Assembly (NCBI RefSeq): GCF_016808095.1
Contig: NC_068972.1
Coordinates: 38,967,029 to 39,031,028 of the forward strand
Source: Vigna angularis
Lineage: Eukaryota; Streptophyta; Magnoliopsida; Fabales; Fabaceae
Direction of reading: 5' to 3'
DNA length: 64,000 nt
The notes under the pieces were generated by a model, which was not told where the DNA came from, did no database searches, and was given only the letters and a program-made list of their open reading frames with translations. The position numbers were made by a program, and so were the translations under genes. Shown in pieces: positions 13,905 to 25,689 of this stretch (position 1 is the first letter of the stretch; the number at the start of each line of letters is the position of its first letter).

Positions 13905-14110
13905 ATCCACACCTTCATCCTCAACTCAAGATCATTATCTTGAGAATCATTACCTACCATTTTTAATGTTTCCACCGCTCATTAGAGTCTATTTATGAGT
14001 TAGTTTGATTAAAGATAAAAACCTATTTTGTTTTATCATTGTAAGAATTTAGATGAACAAAACATATAAAACTCAAAAAAGGGTTTACTACTAAACATAA
14101 ACTTAATGTA

Positions 14111-14942
<832 letters not shown>

Positions 14943-16207
14943 TCTAAAATTACCTTCTTATCATTTCTAAAATTTGCAATAAAAAATTAAACTAATTATT
15001 TTATTAGTATGTATTCATTTAAAACTATTTGAGATTTTCTTTGTCCATAAAATTACCACCTAGTCATGCCAAACACAAGTAGATCATGTCTTTGTCATCC
15101 AACTTGAAAAGAGATGTGAAAACTGAACTTGCTTGATTGTTGAAGAGATGAACCAAAATAATATTAAACATTTGCAAATAATTCTTCAAAAATATCAAAA
15201 TTTTCTTCATGTTCATACATCGTTCTTTAATCCAAAGAATATTAAAAGAAAGAGAAAATAAAATTCTAGTACAAACGCTAGTTTCCATATTGGTCTGTCT
15301 TAAAAAGTAAGTGTAATTGAAGAAAGAAAAAGTCAAATTAAATGAATTACTTAAATTAAAAAAGTCGTAAAATGTGTTTAGAATATGAAATCCTTATAAC
15401 TGACACCACTAACAATTTTGGGAAGTAGGGTAGAAACAAGATTTTTATAAAATGTAATAGATATTATACTACAATTAATTTTAGCCATTAATTATTTATT
15501 TAAATATTAATTTAAATATTATGTAATTCGCATAATTTTTAAATTAAAATATTAGTATGTATTATTACTAATTAATTTCTTAATGAAAAATTGAACTATT
15601 ATAATGTAATTAAATTTTAATTAATTTATATAAATAAATGTTATTGTATATTAATTGTTGTTGATTTTGTAATGTTAAATTATGTTTAAAGTTCACTTAT
15701 TTAAATGATATGAGAAGTGTCTGGAATATATTATAATGATATTTGTTATTGTTGGACCTATCATATAACCCTGTTAGACAATTATTAATATTTAGTCTAA
15801 CGCTCGATTTGTATATATCTTGGCGTGAGGGTGAGTGTTTGATATCTTATGTCAACTAAAGATAAGACATGTTTATAATATATAAATGAGTTCAAAGCTC
15901 ATCTTATAAGCCAATTTTGTAAGGTTAAGTATAAGTTTGTTATATTGTCACAATAATCATACTAAATTTGTCTATTATTCAAATATTAATTGAGCATGCA
16001 TTAGTGATAACTTTATCGAGTAAAAAACAAAGTATTGTACAGTATATAGTTATGACCTCAATCATTTGTGAACATGTTTGGTTTAAACATTTACTTTAAG
16101 AATTGTAATTTAGATATGTCAATTGAATGACACTTACATGTGATAATTAGCATGTTATTCATATTAGCTATAATCATTTCTTCAATGAAAGGACCAAACA
16201 TTGATAT
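14943..16207. other. AT-rich intergenic DNA
   Basis: No gene can be supported. A short frame at 15064-15336 on the minus strand has no recognisable domain. The only identified content is the degraded TRIM copy near 15735-15945, listed separately. Confidence 0.5.
15735..15945 (+). mobile_element. Degraded TRIM copy (internal segment plus LTR)
   Basis: The order of motifs matches the intact TRIM segment at 24510-24720: a GTTGGACCTATC-like word, AATGTTTAGTCTAACGCTC, CTTGGCGTGAGGG, then the LTR-like run with CAACTAAAGATAA, ATAATATATAA, a CATCTTATAAGCC word and TTTTGTAAGGTTAAG. It is heavily diverged and lacks a clear primer site. Confidence 0.55.
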
Positions 16208-16210
16208 TGA

Positions 16211-16699
16211 CACTAGAACAAAAATATCGTATAATATCAGTGTCTTTTGGCCTTTCACGTCGAATTCAACACCAACATCATACTAGGAGACGTTAAATTG
16301 ACGTCGAATTTAAAAAAATCGACATTACTAGCAGAGAAAAATGTCTCGTGTGCTAAGATAAAGTGAATGAATTTTCAATCTCCCGCTCAAATTTTTATTG
16401 AATTCACTGACCTTTTGATATCTAATGCTAGGGCATTCCACGTTTTATAACATTTTGATGTCTAATTCTAGGACATTCGACATCATACATAAGTATATTT
16501 CCACCTTCCGAGCAAAACATTTTTGCAAAATTTATCTCAATATTCGACGTCTTATAACAAATTGACGTTGAATTAAAGTTCTAAATGACGTCTAATAATT
16601 ACATTTATTAACAAAAATGTCACTGATCATTTCTAACTTTGACTATTCAGTGGTTTGGACGTTGAACGCGTAACGTTATACGCTATTTTTGTACTAGTG
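16211..16699. mobile_element. Non-autonomous CACTA element (MITE), 489 bp
   Basis: The left end CACTAGAACAAAAAT and the right end (complement CACTAGTACAAAAAT) form terminal inverted repeats with one mismatch over 15 bp. They begin with the CACTA signature of En/Spm-type elements. The element is flanked by a 3 bp direct repeat TGA at 16208-16210 and 16700-16702, the target duplication size expected of this superfamily. The interior repeats GACGTC(G/T)AAT-like and CGACATC words, resembling subterminal repeats. There is no transposase frame, so movement would have depended on an autonomous relative. Confidence 0.9.
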
Positions 16700-16702
16700 T
16701 GA

Positions 16703-17892
16703 ATATCATTTTATTTTAAAAAAAAAAGATCATATATGAAGATATTAAGACTGAGTTTGTTAATTTAAGTTTTCAATTAACAAATATTTTCACGGTATCT
16801 TTACCAAAACTAATAATTAAATATATTTATAACAAATTTCATAAATACAATTTATAAAATGATAGGAGCAAAGTGTTATATATTATTAAAATATCATTAA
16901 ACATTGGCTTAATTAAGTTTTGAAGTCTCTAATAAATTTATAAACTTTCAATGGAGTCTCTAATAAATTTTGGTGGTGTATTGTGCACTCAATAAATTTA
17001 TACTGTTCAATTGAGTCATCTTTGTTAAAATTTTCTACTACCTTACATGTTATCTTGTCATGTCCCCTATCATGTTATTTATTTATTTTAAAATGTTATA
17101 ATTTACAATTTTATAATTTCAAAATTTTGTAATTTCATAATTTATAGTTTTTTAATTTTATAAATTAATAATTTATAATTTTATACCTATATAGCGTTAA
17201 ATTTTTTTATAAAAATATAAAATATAAAATTATAAGATTATAAGATAACGAGATTATAAAATTATAAAATTATATATAAATACATAACCTTATATATTTA
17301 ATAAACAATAGATTCATCCTCTGTCTCTTTATATTTATTTTAACAATAATCTAGTTTAACTAAAAACTATTAAATATTGGATTGCTTGAAGTTGTTTTAA
17401 ATTTTTTCCATTATAATAAATTAGATGTGACTATATGGAATAGAGAAATTCACATTTTACATTTTTTTATTGTAGGAAACAACTCACGCGACATATTTCA
17501 ACAAAGCTGCCCTTTAATGAGTTTGTAAAGATGAACACAAATATTAAAATAGTATTGAAGGAATAAAAATATGAGAAAAAACCTATGCAAGATGAACACA
17601 AATTATATATTGTTCATTTCATTTCTAAAAATAATTTGGGACTTCTAACTTGATTTCATACCATGAATTTGAATTCCTAAATCTTTTAAATTCATTGTCA
17701 TTCCTAAGAATTTTGAATAATTTTTATGATATGACAGATTTCAATTTTAGTATCATTATTATAATAAGAAAAACTTGTAAATATACTGGTAAGTCAATAC
17801 ATGTTTGAACCTGGAAGTTCATGTGAATTAAATTAAGTCGAAGGAAGAAAAAATATTTCTACAAATAGTTATAAAGTTGATTCAAAGATGGG
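16703..17892. other. AT-rich intergenic DNA with transposon-like scraps
   Basis: At 16905-17060 the phrase TCTCTAATAAATTTA recurs with variations, resembling ends of non-autonomous DNA transposons common in legumes, but no pair of termini was defined. From 17085 to 17290 lies a self-similar AT-rich tract around ATTTTATAATTT. No gene seen. Confidence 0.4.
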
Positions 17893-18318
17893 CTAATAAG
17901 AATTAGATGCTAAAAGAGAAAGAGAGCAGAAGAATTTGAATTGAAAATGGGAAAATGGATAAATAAGAAGAATTGTTTTGGCAAAGACGGCGGTTGCGAA
18001 TGTAATATTGAAAGAGAAAGTGAAAAGGATGAGACATTGCAGAATGAGATACGAGCAGAATCTGAATCTGGTGCTCACCAGACCACCTAGCTTGTAATTA
18101 TAGATCAATTCAAACACTCTTCTGTCCCTATAATGTTTTTCCTTTTTTCTGGGATATGTTAATTCTTTACAATGTTGTCGTGCTACCTTCCTCTCAGATT
18201 CTAAGTCCGACAGTGACTTCTCTACTAAAATCCTAATTGCAAGTTGCTGTATTATTTTTAAATATTTATTTTCTTTATAGTAATGCTTCCCCAGAATTTT
18301 GGTAAAATATGATTGCAT
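17893..18318 (-). pseudogene. Possible hAT transposase C-terminal relic
   Basis: The minus-strand frame includes QQLAIRILVEKSLSDLESER, then a basic stretch, then FELIYNYKL. This order resembles the C-terminal dimerisation region of hAT transposases (LAIRIL, a conserved E-R, basic residues, then a V/I-YxxYN-L end). No other hAT domain, DED residue or terminal repeat was recognised nearby. The match is by eye and weak; it may be chance. Confidence 0.35.
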
Positions 18319-18464
18319 AAGGTTTTAAACTCAACATTATTAGGATAATAATACTTTGATAACATTTTTTTACAACATAACGTGTCATTCTGTGATTGAT
18401 TAATGTTGAAGGTTTATGATTATTATTATTGACTGTGGAGTAATTTTAGACTAATCATAGAATC

Positions 18465-18542
18465 ACACGTAAATAATATTAAAATGTTGTCAAAATAATG
18501 TTAACACGTAAATAATATTAAAATATTGTCAAAATAATATTG
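18465..18542. repeat. 39 bp tandem duplication
   Basis: Two copies of ACACGTAAATAATATTAAAA... start at 18465 and 18504, with one or two differences. The remaining stretch, 18543 to 19272, is AT-rich with no gene. Confidence 0.85.
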
Positions 18543-19272
18543 TAAAAGTATAAATCTACATCGGTTAGTATCCTAATTTTCTTTTTTACTATTTTTGTTC
18601 ATATGATAGGTAAGAAATTACTTACAATAAATAGTAGTTATCATGATAAAAAAGTGTTTCTATTATATATACTCATAACAATATAAAAATACATTAAAAA
18701 TAATTTGATTATTTTTTATGTATATAATTTTTTATAACTTTAATATAAATTTTAGTAGTTGTTTCTTTATTTTTATAATTATCTTAAGAATTATTTTTTT
18801 TATCTCAACAAGATGCTAGAGGTTGTGAATAATTATATGCCATAGTGAAATGAATTTTCTATCTTAAAATACTTTAGTATAAACAAACATAATTAAGTTA
18901 AAATATTTGTTCAATTATAAAGGTAGAAGCACTCGTGTGTGTTTTTAGACGTCACACGAAGTGAGACACTTATTGTTACATATATCAATCTACTAATAAA
19001 AAGAAAAAAAAAACTTTTCTCACACGCTGTGTATGAAATGTTTAACATGAATGAAAAATGTTAAACAAATTCCAATCTATTTTGTAAAATAAATTCGAGA
19101 GCTATTATTAAAATTTTGAGTAGCTTCACAATACGGTGAAAAACACTTTTAACCATTTTCAAAGTGTAATAACCTGACTAAATTGTTAATTAATTTGAAA
19201 TTGAAAGCAAATTGTATTATATAAGTAATTGTTGTTCAATTAAAAATTGAGAATAGATTTTATTATATAAAT

Positions 19273-21705
19273 TGTAACATCCCAAAATACAGTATAAAAC
19301 TATATAATAGAATAATCACATGTTAATAATACTACAGATCAGTCCTACAAAAGTCAGGACGTACACTTATGGCCGAACGGCCGCGCAAAATAATGATAAA
19401 GTTAAAACTGTACAAATAAACAATCTAGACCGAACGGTTTACAAAAGATCTATACCAAACGGTCATACAAAAGAAGAAGGTAAGAGATGATCGAAACGGT
19501 CATCGTTCAAATAAACTAACTGCTGACCGAACGACTCTACTATTCGGTCTTAACTTCTACCTCGACCAAACTTTCTTCTTCCAATGCTTCTTCCAGCAGC
19601 CCGTCTCCTTCTGCTCACATCCACACGGATGATCATTGCAACAGAAGGACAACAACCGAACGTACAAAAATAGACAAGACAGGAAACAGGGTAAGCTTAT
19701 GTAATTTAATTCATGTATTAGCATATATTTCACACAATCAATTAAACCAGATAAATCATTAACTCTTTCAAGCAAAGCCTAATACTAGACTTTGACTGTC
19801 CAGATTGTATGAATTATGTGTAGCTACGACGTTCGTGCACCCGAGTGATGTAGTAACTGGATACCCTCAACAGCTGTCACCCGAGGTTAATCCTATCTGT
19901 CCAAATTAACCATAAGGACTAGGACCTCCTGTCATTCCCACACATGACTTACCCTTCTCTATGTGAGAAACGAGTAATCACGGAATATCAGGATGAACCG
20001 CCAGCTTAGCATGCCCACATTCATACTTTACCAATTCTAATATACATTCATGAGATATTCCTCCCCGAAATACTCGTTCATAACCAAAGTCATTTCATCC
20101 ATATCATATTCCATCATCTTTCATTATTAAAACCTCAACTGAACCAATTTGAATAATGATCCCTTAGGATACCAAATACCGAACGTTAGTTTTTAATCCA
20201 GAACAAGAGTGAACACTTGGAGTGAGACCGAGATGTCTCCAACTCAAAACATAATCAAATTGAGAGAGTTACTCACTAGTTGTGAAAGTGACCAAATACA
20301 ATAATACTTCTCAAAGACTAATAAAGTCGAACGTTATTTAGAAGGTGAGTCAATTTAATGAACTGGCTCATGAGAGTTTAGACCGAACACCGTAAAACCT
20401 AGGCCGAGTACTAAGACTCTAGGCCGAATCCAATTGAGACAGATACTGTAGGGCATCAAATAATAGTACATGACTGAATCATATGAAGAAACCGGACGCC
20501 AATAAATACTTAACTTCTTACTGAGTTAAACATCAAGGAAGCCGAATGCCAATCGAAGACCGAGCACTATAGAGAGCGAACACTATTGAGTTTGGACGAA
20601 CGCTCTTATTATAAAGATAAATTACGGAAATGAGAACGAATGCATGGTGTAAGACCGAGCACTACTTAGTACGAGCGCTTGGTGTAAGACCGAGCACTAC
20701 TTAGCTTATAGAATAAAGACTTGATAAATATAAGATACCATTTAACTATAATGTTCAAGAACGAACGAAATATACAATTACATATAGATATACTGAAGTT
20801 TACAATCAAACATCAAGGAACAAATTTCCTTGGTTGAACACTTATATACAGATATTATTAAACGAAGACGCTCGGTCCTCAACTGGAATTCCATCCAAAT
20901 GAAAGAATCTAGTTCCAACCGAGTCCACAAGAAAAACCGAACGGTCAAAGACCTTCAGTGACGAACATCAATTTTCATATGAAATACATCTTAGAATTCT
21001 TTATATCAATTCATTTCTCAACGTCTATCTTCATAAATTCATACATCCATATCATAGTAAATATTCATACTTCATACAGTCAAAACATAGCAACAATCAT
21101 ACTTCATATTCGTTCAGCAATCAACGAACATGCCAACATTCAAAACAAACATAAAATCAAATTATATAAGCTTCCCTTACCTTTAACGTAGCCGAACGCT
21201 CACAACTTGAACAGAATGGCTCACCACCAGAATCTTAGAATTCTACGGTCACTCGTTATGAAACTAAATCAAACATAAGACCAGAAATACTCAGAATGAG
21301 AGGATGAACCCATGCAACCAAAAATCTGGGTTTGCATACGATAGAAAACACACGGCTGAGGGAGATATGAACTTACCAGCTCGAACTTGAAAACTGATCG
21401 ATTCAAACAAACGCCCTCGTCGTCGGAAGTGCTCAGGTGTGGTCTGTTTGATGATCTGAAGAAGAAAAGAGTGAAGGAATCTTAGAGAGAAGGAGGAGAA
21501 AATGGAGTTTTAGAAGATTGGAGAAGATGGTTGCATGCAGAGAGTGGCGTGCATTTTGAAAACTAAGTGTTACTTCTACCCTCCAAAATCGAACGACCAC
21601 TCCACTGCTCACACCTGTCTTCCACTTCCTAGTTTCCAGCTCCCCTTCCTCGACATTTGTCTTCCACTCAAATGGGGTTTTGAGTGGATTTTAATGGGTC
21701 TGACA
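19273..21705 (-). mobile_element. 3' LTR of a Ty3/gypsy chromovirus (2.43 kb)
   Basis: On the minus strand the segment begins TGTCAGACCC, directly after a short purine tract (TTAGGGGAA) that follows the pol end, and it finishes GGGATGTTACA. It therefore has the TG...CA ends of an LTR. A related LTR in opposite orientation lies at 25690-28152, including the words around the ACTACATCACTC and GATGATCATTGCA motifs. The interior has many copies of GAACG/CGTTCGGTC-like words. Its length fits the long LTRs of legume Tekay/Del elements. The frame at 19557-19775 is LTR sequence, not a gene. Confidence 0.85.
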
Positions 21706-21734
21706 TTCCCCTAACTACAAAAATTTTCGTCCTC

Positions 21735-24135
21735 GAAAATTAAAACTTACCAGAAAACAGACGAGGATACAAGTCTCTCATGGCTTCTTCCACTTCCCAT
21801 GTAGAATCGCCCGTCTTCCTGTCCAGACTACTCTCACTAATCTGATGGCTTTTCCCTTGAATTGTCTAGTTCGGCTATCAGCAATGCTAACTGGTTGCAT
21901 CTCCACCGAACAGTCTTCACGAATACGAACGTCTTCAAACTCCAGCACATGAGAAGGATCCGCGATATATTTCCAGAGTTGGGATACATGGAAAACTGGG
22001 TGAAGTTTAGATAGTAGAGGAGGCAAAACTATCTCGTACACAACTGGTCCGATGCGCCTTAAAATCTGATACGGGAAAATGAATTTGGGAGACAGCTTCT
22101 TAGGACGAACGGCTCTGCCCACTCCAATGGTTGGATTCAGCCTAAGAAAGACGTGATCTCCTGCAGCAAACTCCAAAGGTCTTCTCCTCTTGTCGGCATA
22201 GGACTTTTGCCTGCTTTGAGACGCTTTCAATCTTTCTTGAATCACCTTTACCTTCTTGGTCGTCTGCTGAATAAGTTAAGGTCCAGTCAACACCTTTTCC
22301 CCTTTGTGGAACCAACAGAGAGGGGTTCTGCACTTTCTTCCATATAAAGCTTCAAAAGGAGTCATTCTAATGATGGACTGAAAACTGTTGTTGTAGGTGA
22401 ATTCAACCAATGGTAAGACTTCATCCCAGACTCCCAAGTGATCTAAGACACACGTCCTTAGCAAATCTTCAAGTATCTGGATGGTCCTCTCAGATTGACC
22501 GTTCGTCTGGGAATGATACGCTGAGCTCATATGCAGTTTGCTACCCAATTCACTTTGCAGGGACTGCCAAAACCGAGAAGTGAACCTTGTGTCTCGGTCA
22601 GATATGATACTGGACGACACTCCATGTAAACGAACGATCTCGTTGATGTAGAGTTGTGCAAGCTTCACCATAGACATCTTCAGGTTGACAGCTAAGAAGT
22701 GTGCACTCTTTGTTAGCCGATCCACTATAACCCAAATGGCGTCATGATTCTTGACCGTACGGGGTAGGTGGGTCACAAAATCCATTGAGATGCTATCCCA
22801 CTTCCATTCAGGAATCTCGAGCTGCTGTAGTAGACCGTCCGGTCTTTGATGCTCTACCTTTGCTCAATGACAAGATAGACAAGATGCCACAAACCAAGCG
22901 ACATCATTCTTCATTCCTGGCCACCAAAAGGACTTCCTGAGATCTTGATACATCTTAGTCATGCCTGGATGCATACTAAGACGACTTTGATGTCCCTCCT
23001 CAAGAATTATCCTCTTCAACTCGCCATCATTCGGAACACACGTTCTATCTATGTAGCATAGGAGACCGTCCGTTCCAATATTAAAATCCTTTGATTTGTC
23101 TGTGCCGGTCGAGCTTAAGATCTTCTGTAGGTCTTCATCAGGCGACTGCTTTTCCTTGATTCGATCAAAGACGTTACTGGATATCCGAAGAGTACAACAC
23201 CTTATACCGCTCGGTTCTAACTCGAACCGCAACCTTAAATCTCTAAAACTCTCAACCAGACTGAGTTCTTTGACCATCATTGTCGAGACATGAATTGCTT
23301 TTCTACTCAACGCGTCCGTTACTACGTTAGCCTTCCCTAGATGATGAAGCAATTCAAAATCATAATCTTTCAAGAACTCCAGCCATCTTCTCTGCCTCAT
23401 ATTCAATACCTTTTGATCAAAGAGATACTTGAGACTCTTGTGGTCGTTGAATACTTGAAACGTAGCCCCATACAAGTAATGCCTCAAAATCTTCAATGCA
23501 AAGACCACTACTGCCAATTCAAGATCATGAGTAGGGTAGTTCTTCTCATGTACCTTCAGTTGCCTAGACGCATATGCCACTACCCTCTTCTCTTGCATAA
23601 GAACACACCCCAAACCTAGGTGAGAAGCATCGCAGTAGACTTGGAACAGTTTGACCATGTCTGGAATGACTAAGACTGGAGCGCTCGTCAATTTTCGCTT
23701 CAGAGCTTGGAAACTAGATTCACACCAATCGGTCCATGCGAACGGGTGATCTTTCCTGGTCAACTGAGTCAACGACGTGACTATCTTAGAGAACCCTTCA
23801 ATGAGCTGCCTATAGTAGCCCGCTAGTCCCACAAAATTTCTGACCTCAGTGACCGAACGGGGACTCTCCCATTCCAGTACGGCCTTCACTTTAGCCGAAT
23901 CCACCGAGATACCTTCTGCCGAAATTACGTGCCCCAAAAACTACACTTCCTTCATCCATAATTCACACTTGGATAACTTGGCATATAACTTCTTCTCTCT
24001 CAACACACCAAGCACTATACTCAAGTGTTCTTCATGTTCTTCACGACTCTTGGAGTAAATTAGGATATCATCAATAAAAACGACCACAAACTTGTCCAGG
24101 AAGGGTCTAAAAATGTGATTCATGTAGTCCATGAA
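21735..24135 (-). pseudogene. Truncated Ty3/gypsy pol (RT C-terminus, RNase H, integrase, chromodomain)
   Basis: On the minus strand a single frame runs from about 24132 with the RT motif FIDDILIYS, the RNase H region ([23 protein letters not shown]), the integrase zinc-finger-like region ending CLSC, and the integrase core (DRLTKSAHF, SDRDTRF, NGQSER supply the D, D and E). It ends in a C-terminal part with LHPVFHVSQLWKY and a chromodomain-like tail. The frame is broken by TAG at 23941, TGA at 22864 and TAA at 22276, and by a frameshift near 21825 beyond which STWEVEEAMRDLYPRLF is readable. Everything upstream (gag, protease, RT palm start) is missing. The domain order and tail indicate a Tekay/Del-type chromovirus. 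The copy cannot encode a complete polyprotein. Confidence 0.9.
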
Positions 24136-24342
24136 TATTAGATATGGGCATTATCGTGGATGATGGCGTGGAACTAGTTGACATCAAAGCAGATCCATGC
24201 GATGCTGTCAAATCTGGAAACGCCTCGGTGTAGAGTCATTGAGATTGGCGTAGCCGTGCTGGTGTCATGATGTGGCTTTTGTGGCAACAGTTCAATGCCA
24301 AGAGAGGAGTGGATTTTGTGGCTTATATATATTATAAATTGG
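24136..24342. other. Unassigned GC-moderate segment at the truncation point
   Basis: About 200 bp richer in GC than the flanks separates the truncated chromovirus from the TRIM array. It has no coding match I recognise. It may be part of the TRIM internal region or of another element joined at the deletion point. Confidence 0.4.
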
Positions 24343-24466
24343 CCTTATCTAGAAGTTTCACATCGACTAGAGATAATGTCAACTTATAATACATAAGTGG
24401 GTGCAAATCTCACTTTACAAGTCGGATTTGTGGAGTTGAGTTAGGCTTAAAGTCCACTTTTTAACA

Positions 24467-24478
24467 TGGTATCAAAGT
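24467..24478 (+). promoter_or_regulatory. Primer binding site, first TRIM unit
   Basis: TGGTATCAAAGT begins at the base after the LTR terminal CA. It matches the iMet primer site apart from G-to-A and end changes. Confidence 0.75.
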
Positions 24479-24748
24479 TATGGTTAGAGCCTATTCTAAC
24501 GATATTTGTTGTTTGTTAGGCATATTGTTCCACCTACTATCGAGCCGTTATCGGACTCCTATCGGATCACTCATTAATGTCTAGACTTACGCTCAAGATG
24601 ATGTCTATACCTCGACGTGAGGGGTGTGTGTTGAAAGTCCCACATCGATTAGAGATAATGTCAATTTATAACATATAAGTTAGTGTCAATCACACCTTAC
24701 AAGCCGATTTTGTGGGGTTGAGTTAAACTTAAAGTTCACTTCTTAACA

Positions 24749-24760
24749 TGGTATCAAAGC
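24749..24760 (+). promoter_or_regulatory. Primer binding site, second TRIM unit
   Basis: TGGTATCAAAGC follows the second LTR terminal CA directly and differs from the iMet primer site TGGTATCAGAGC by one base. Confidence 0.8.
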
Positions 24761-24920
24761 TATGGTTAGAGCCTATCATAACCTCGGTGTGAGGGGGGTG
24801 TATTGGAAGTCCCACGTCGACTAAAGATAAAGCCAATTTATAATATATAAGTGGGTGCAAACCTCAACTTACAAACCGATTTTGTGGGATTGAGTTAAAC
24901 TTAAAGTCAATTTCTTAATT

Positions 24921-25689
24921 AACCAGTATAAAAAGTGACACTTTCTATATCAATTCTAGAATCGGTATAAAAAATTAATATTTTTTATACCTCCTACTTT
25001 TATATAGGTTTAAAACTAGTATAATTTTTTTTAACAGAAACTTTTTTTTAATCGATATCTTTTTTTTTGTTTTTAAAAATTGTAAACTATGTTAAAATTT
25101 AGAGAAGAAATGGAGGTCTCTATTTGGAGTTTTACTAGAAGGTACACCATGTATAAGTGAGCTAATTTTTCTATGAAAAATCTAATGTTAATAGGTAGAA
25201 ATTGAATAGTTTTTGTTAATATACTAGAATCACCCAAATATTATCATAACTAAAAACAATCCTTGTTACACCTGTAAAAGAAGAATATATGGATATGCTT
25301 TCCCATTTCATTATCAACTATTTAAAGACTGTAGTTACTTTTAAGACGTTCTAAGTTCTACTTTTATTTCTATCACAATAAGCAATATACAACAAATTTC
25401 ATTATTGTTTTCTTCATCCTAGACCACTAAAACTTTTTCTTCTCTTGATACATATTTGTGGCACTAAGATGAGTACTTAAGCTACTCCAATGAACTTCAT
25501 TTAACATTAGTTTTTTTAGATATTATTATGTAGGTATGTGAATTCTCCCTAGATTTAATTATTCCAATGTAATACTTGTGATATTGATAATATTATTTTC
25601 CTTCATTCTTGTTAACTTTTCTTGAAAAAAATGGTCCTTTTCTTGAGTTTCCTTTTGTAAGACCTTGGAAAATTAAACCGTAAGCTAGC
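24921..25689. other. AT-rich spacer between TRIM array and inverted LTR
   Basis: No gene or complete element recognised. The stretch is ordinary AT-rich sequence with poly-T runs near 25025-25075. Confidence 0.5.

Larger units (their letters stand above)
24343..24920 (+). mobile_element. TRIM array: three LTRs and two internal segments
   Basis: Three copies of a ~120 bp LTR lie at about 24343-24466, 24629-24748 and 24799-24920. Each has the words CCCAC(A/G)TCGA(C/T)TA, a TTATAA(T/C)A(C/T)ATAAG-like run, TTTTGTGGG(G/A)TTGAG (variant in the first) and an end near TTAACA. The first two LTRs are followed directly by TGGTATCAAAG, close to the plant initiator-Met tRNA primer site TGGTATCAGAGC. The first internal part is about 160 bp and the second about 50 bp. 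Short LTRs, a primer site and no coding capacity define a terminal-repeat retrotransposon in miniature. Two elements sharing LTRs, or one plus a recombinant unit, would give this arrangement. Confidence 0.85.

Noticed and set aside
13191..13998. Overlapping frames of 65-120 residues on both strands
   Set aside because: They lie in the GC-rich LTR repeat block; openness reflects low stop density, and no domain is recognisable.
22153..24058. Plus-strand frames across 22.1-24.1 kb
   Set aside because: They are antisense shadows of the minus-strand gypsy pol, which carries clear RT, RNase H and integrase motifs.
24343..24920. The array as a CRISPR-like repeat
   Set aside because: Three 120 bp units with LTR ends and tRNA primer sites in plant DNA are a TRIM, not a CRISPR.
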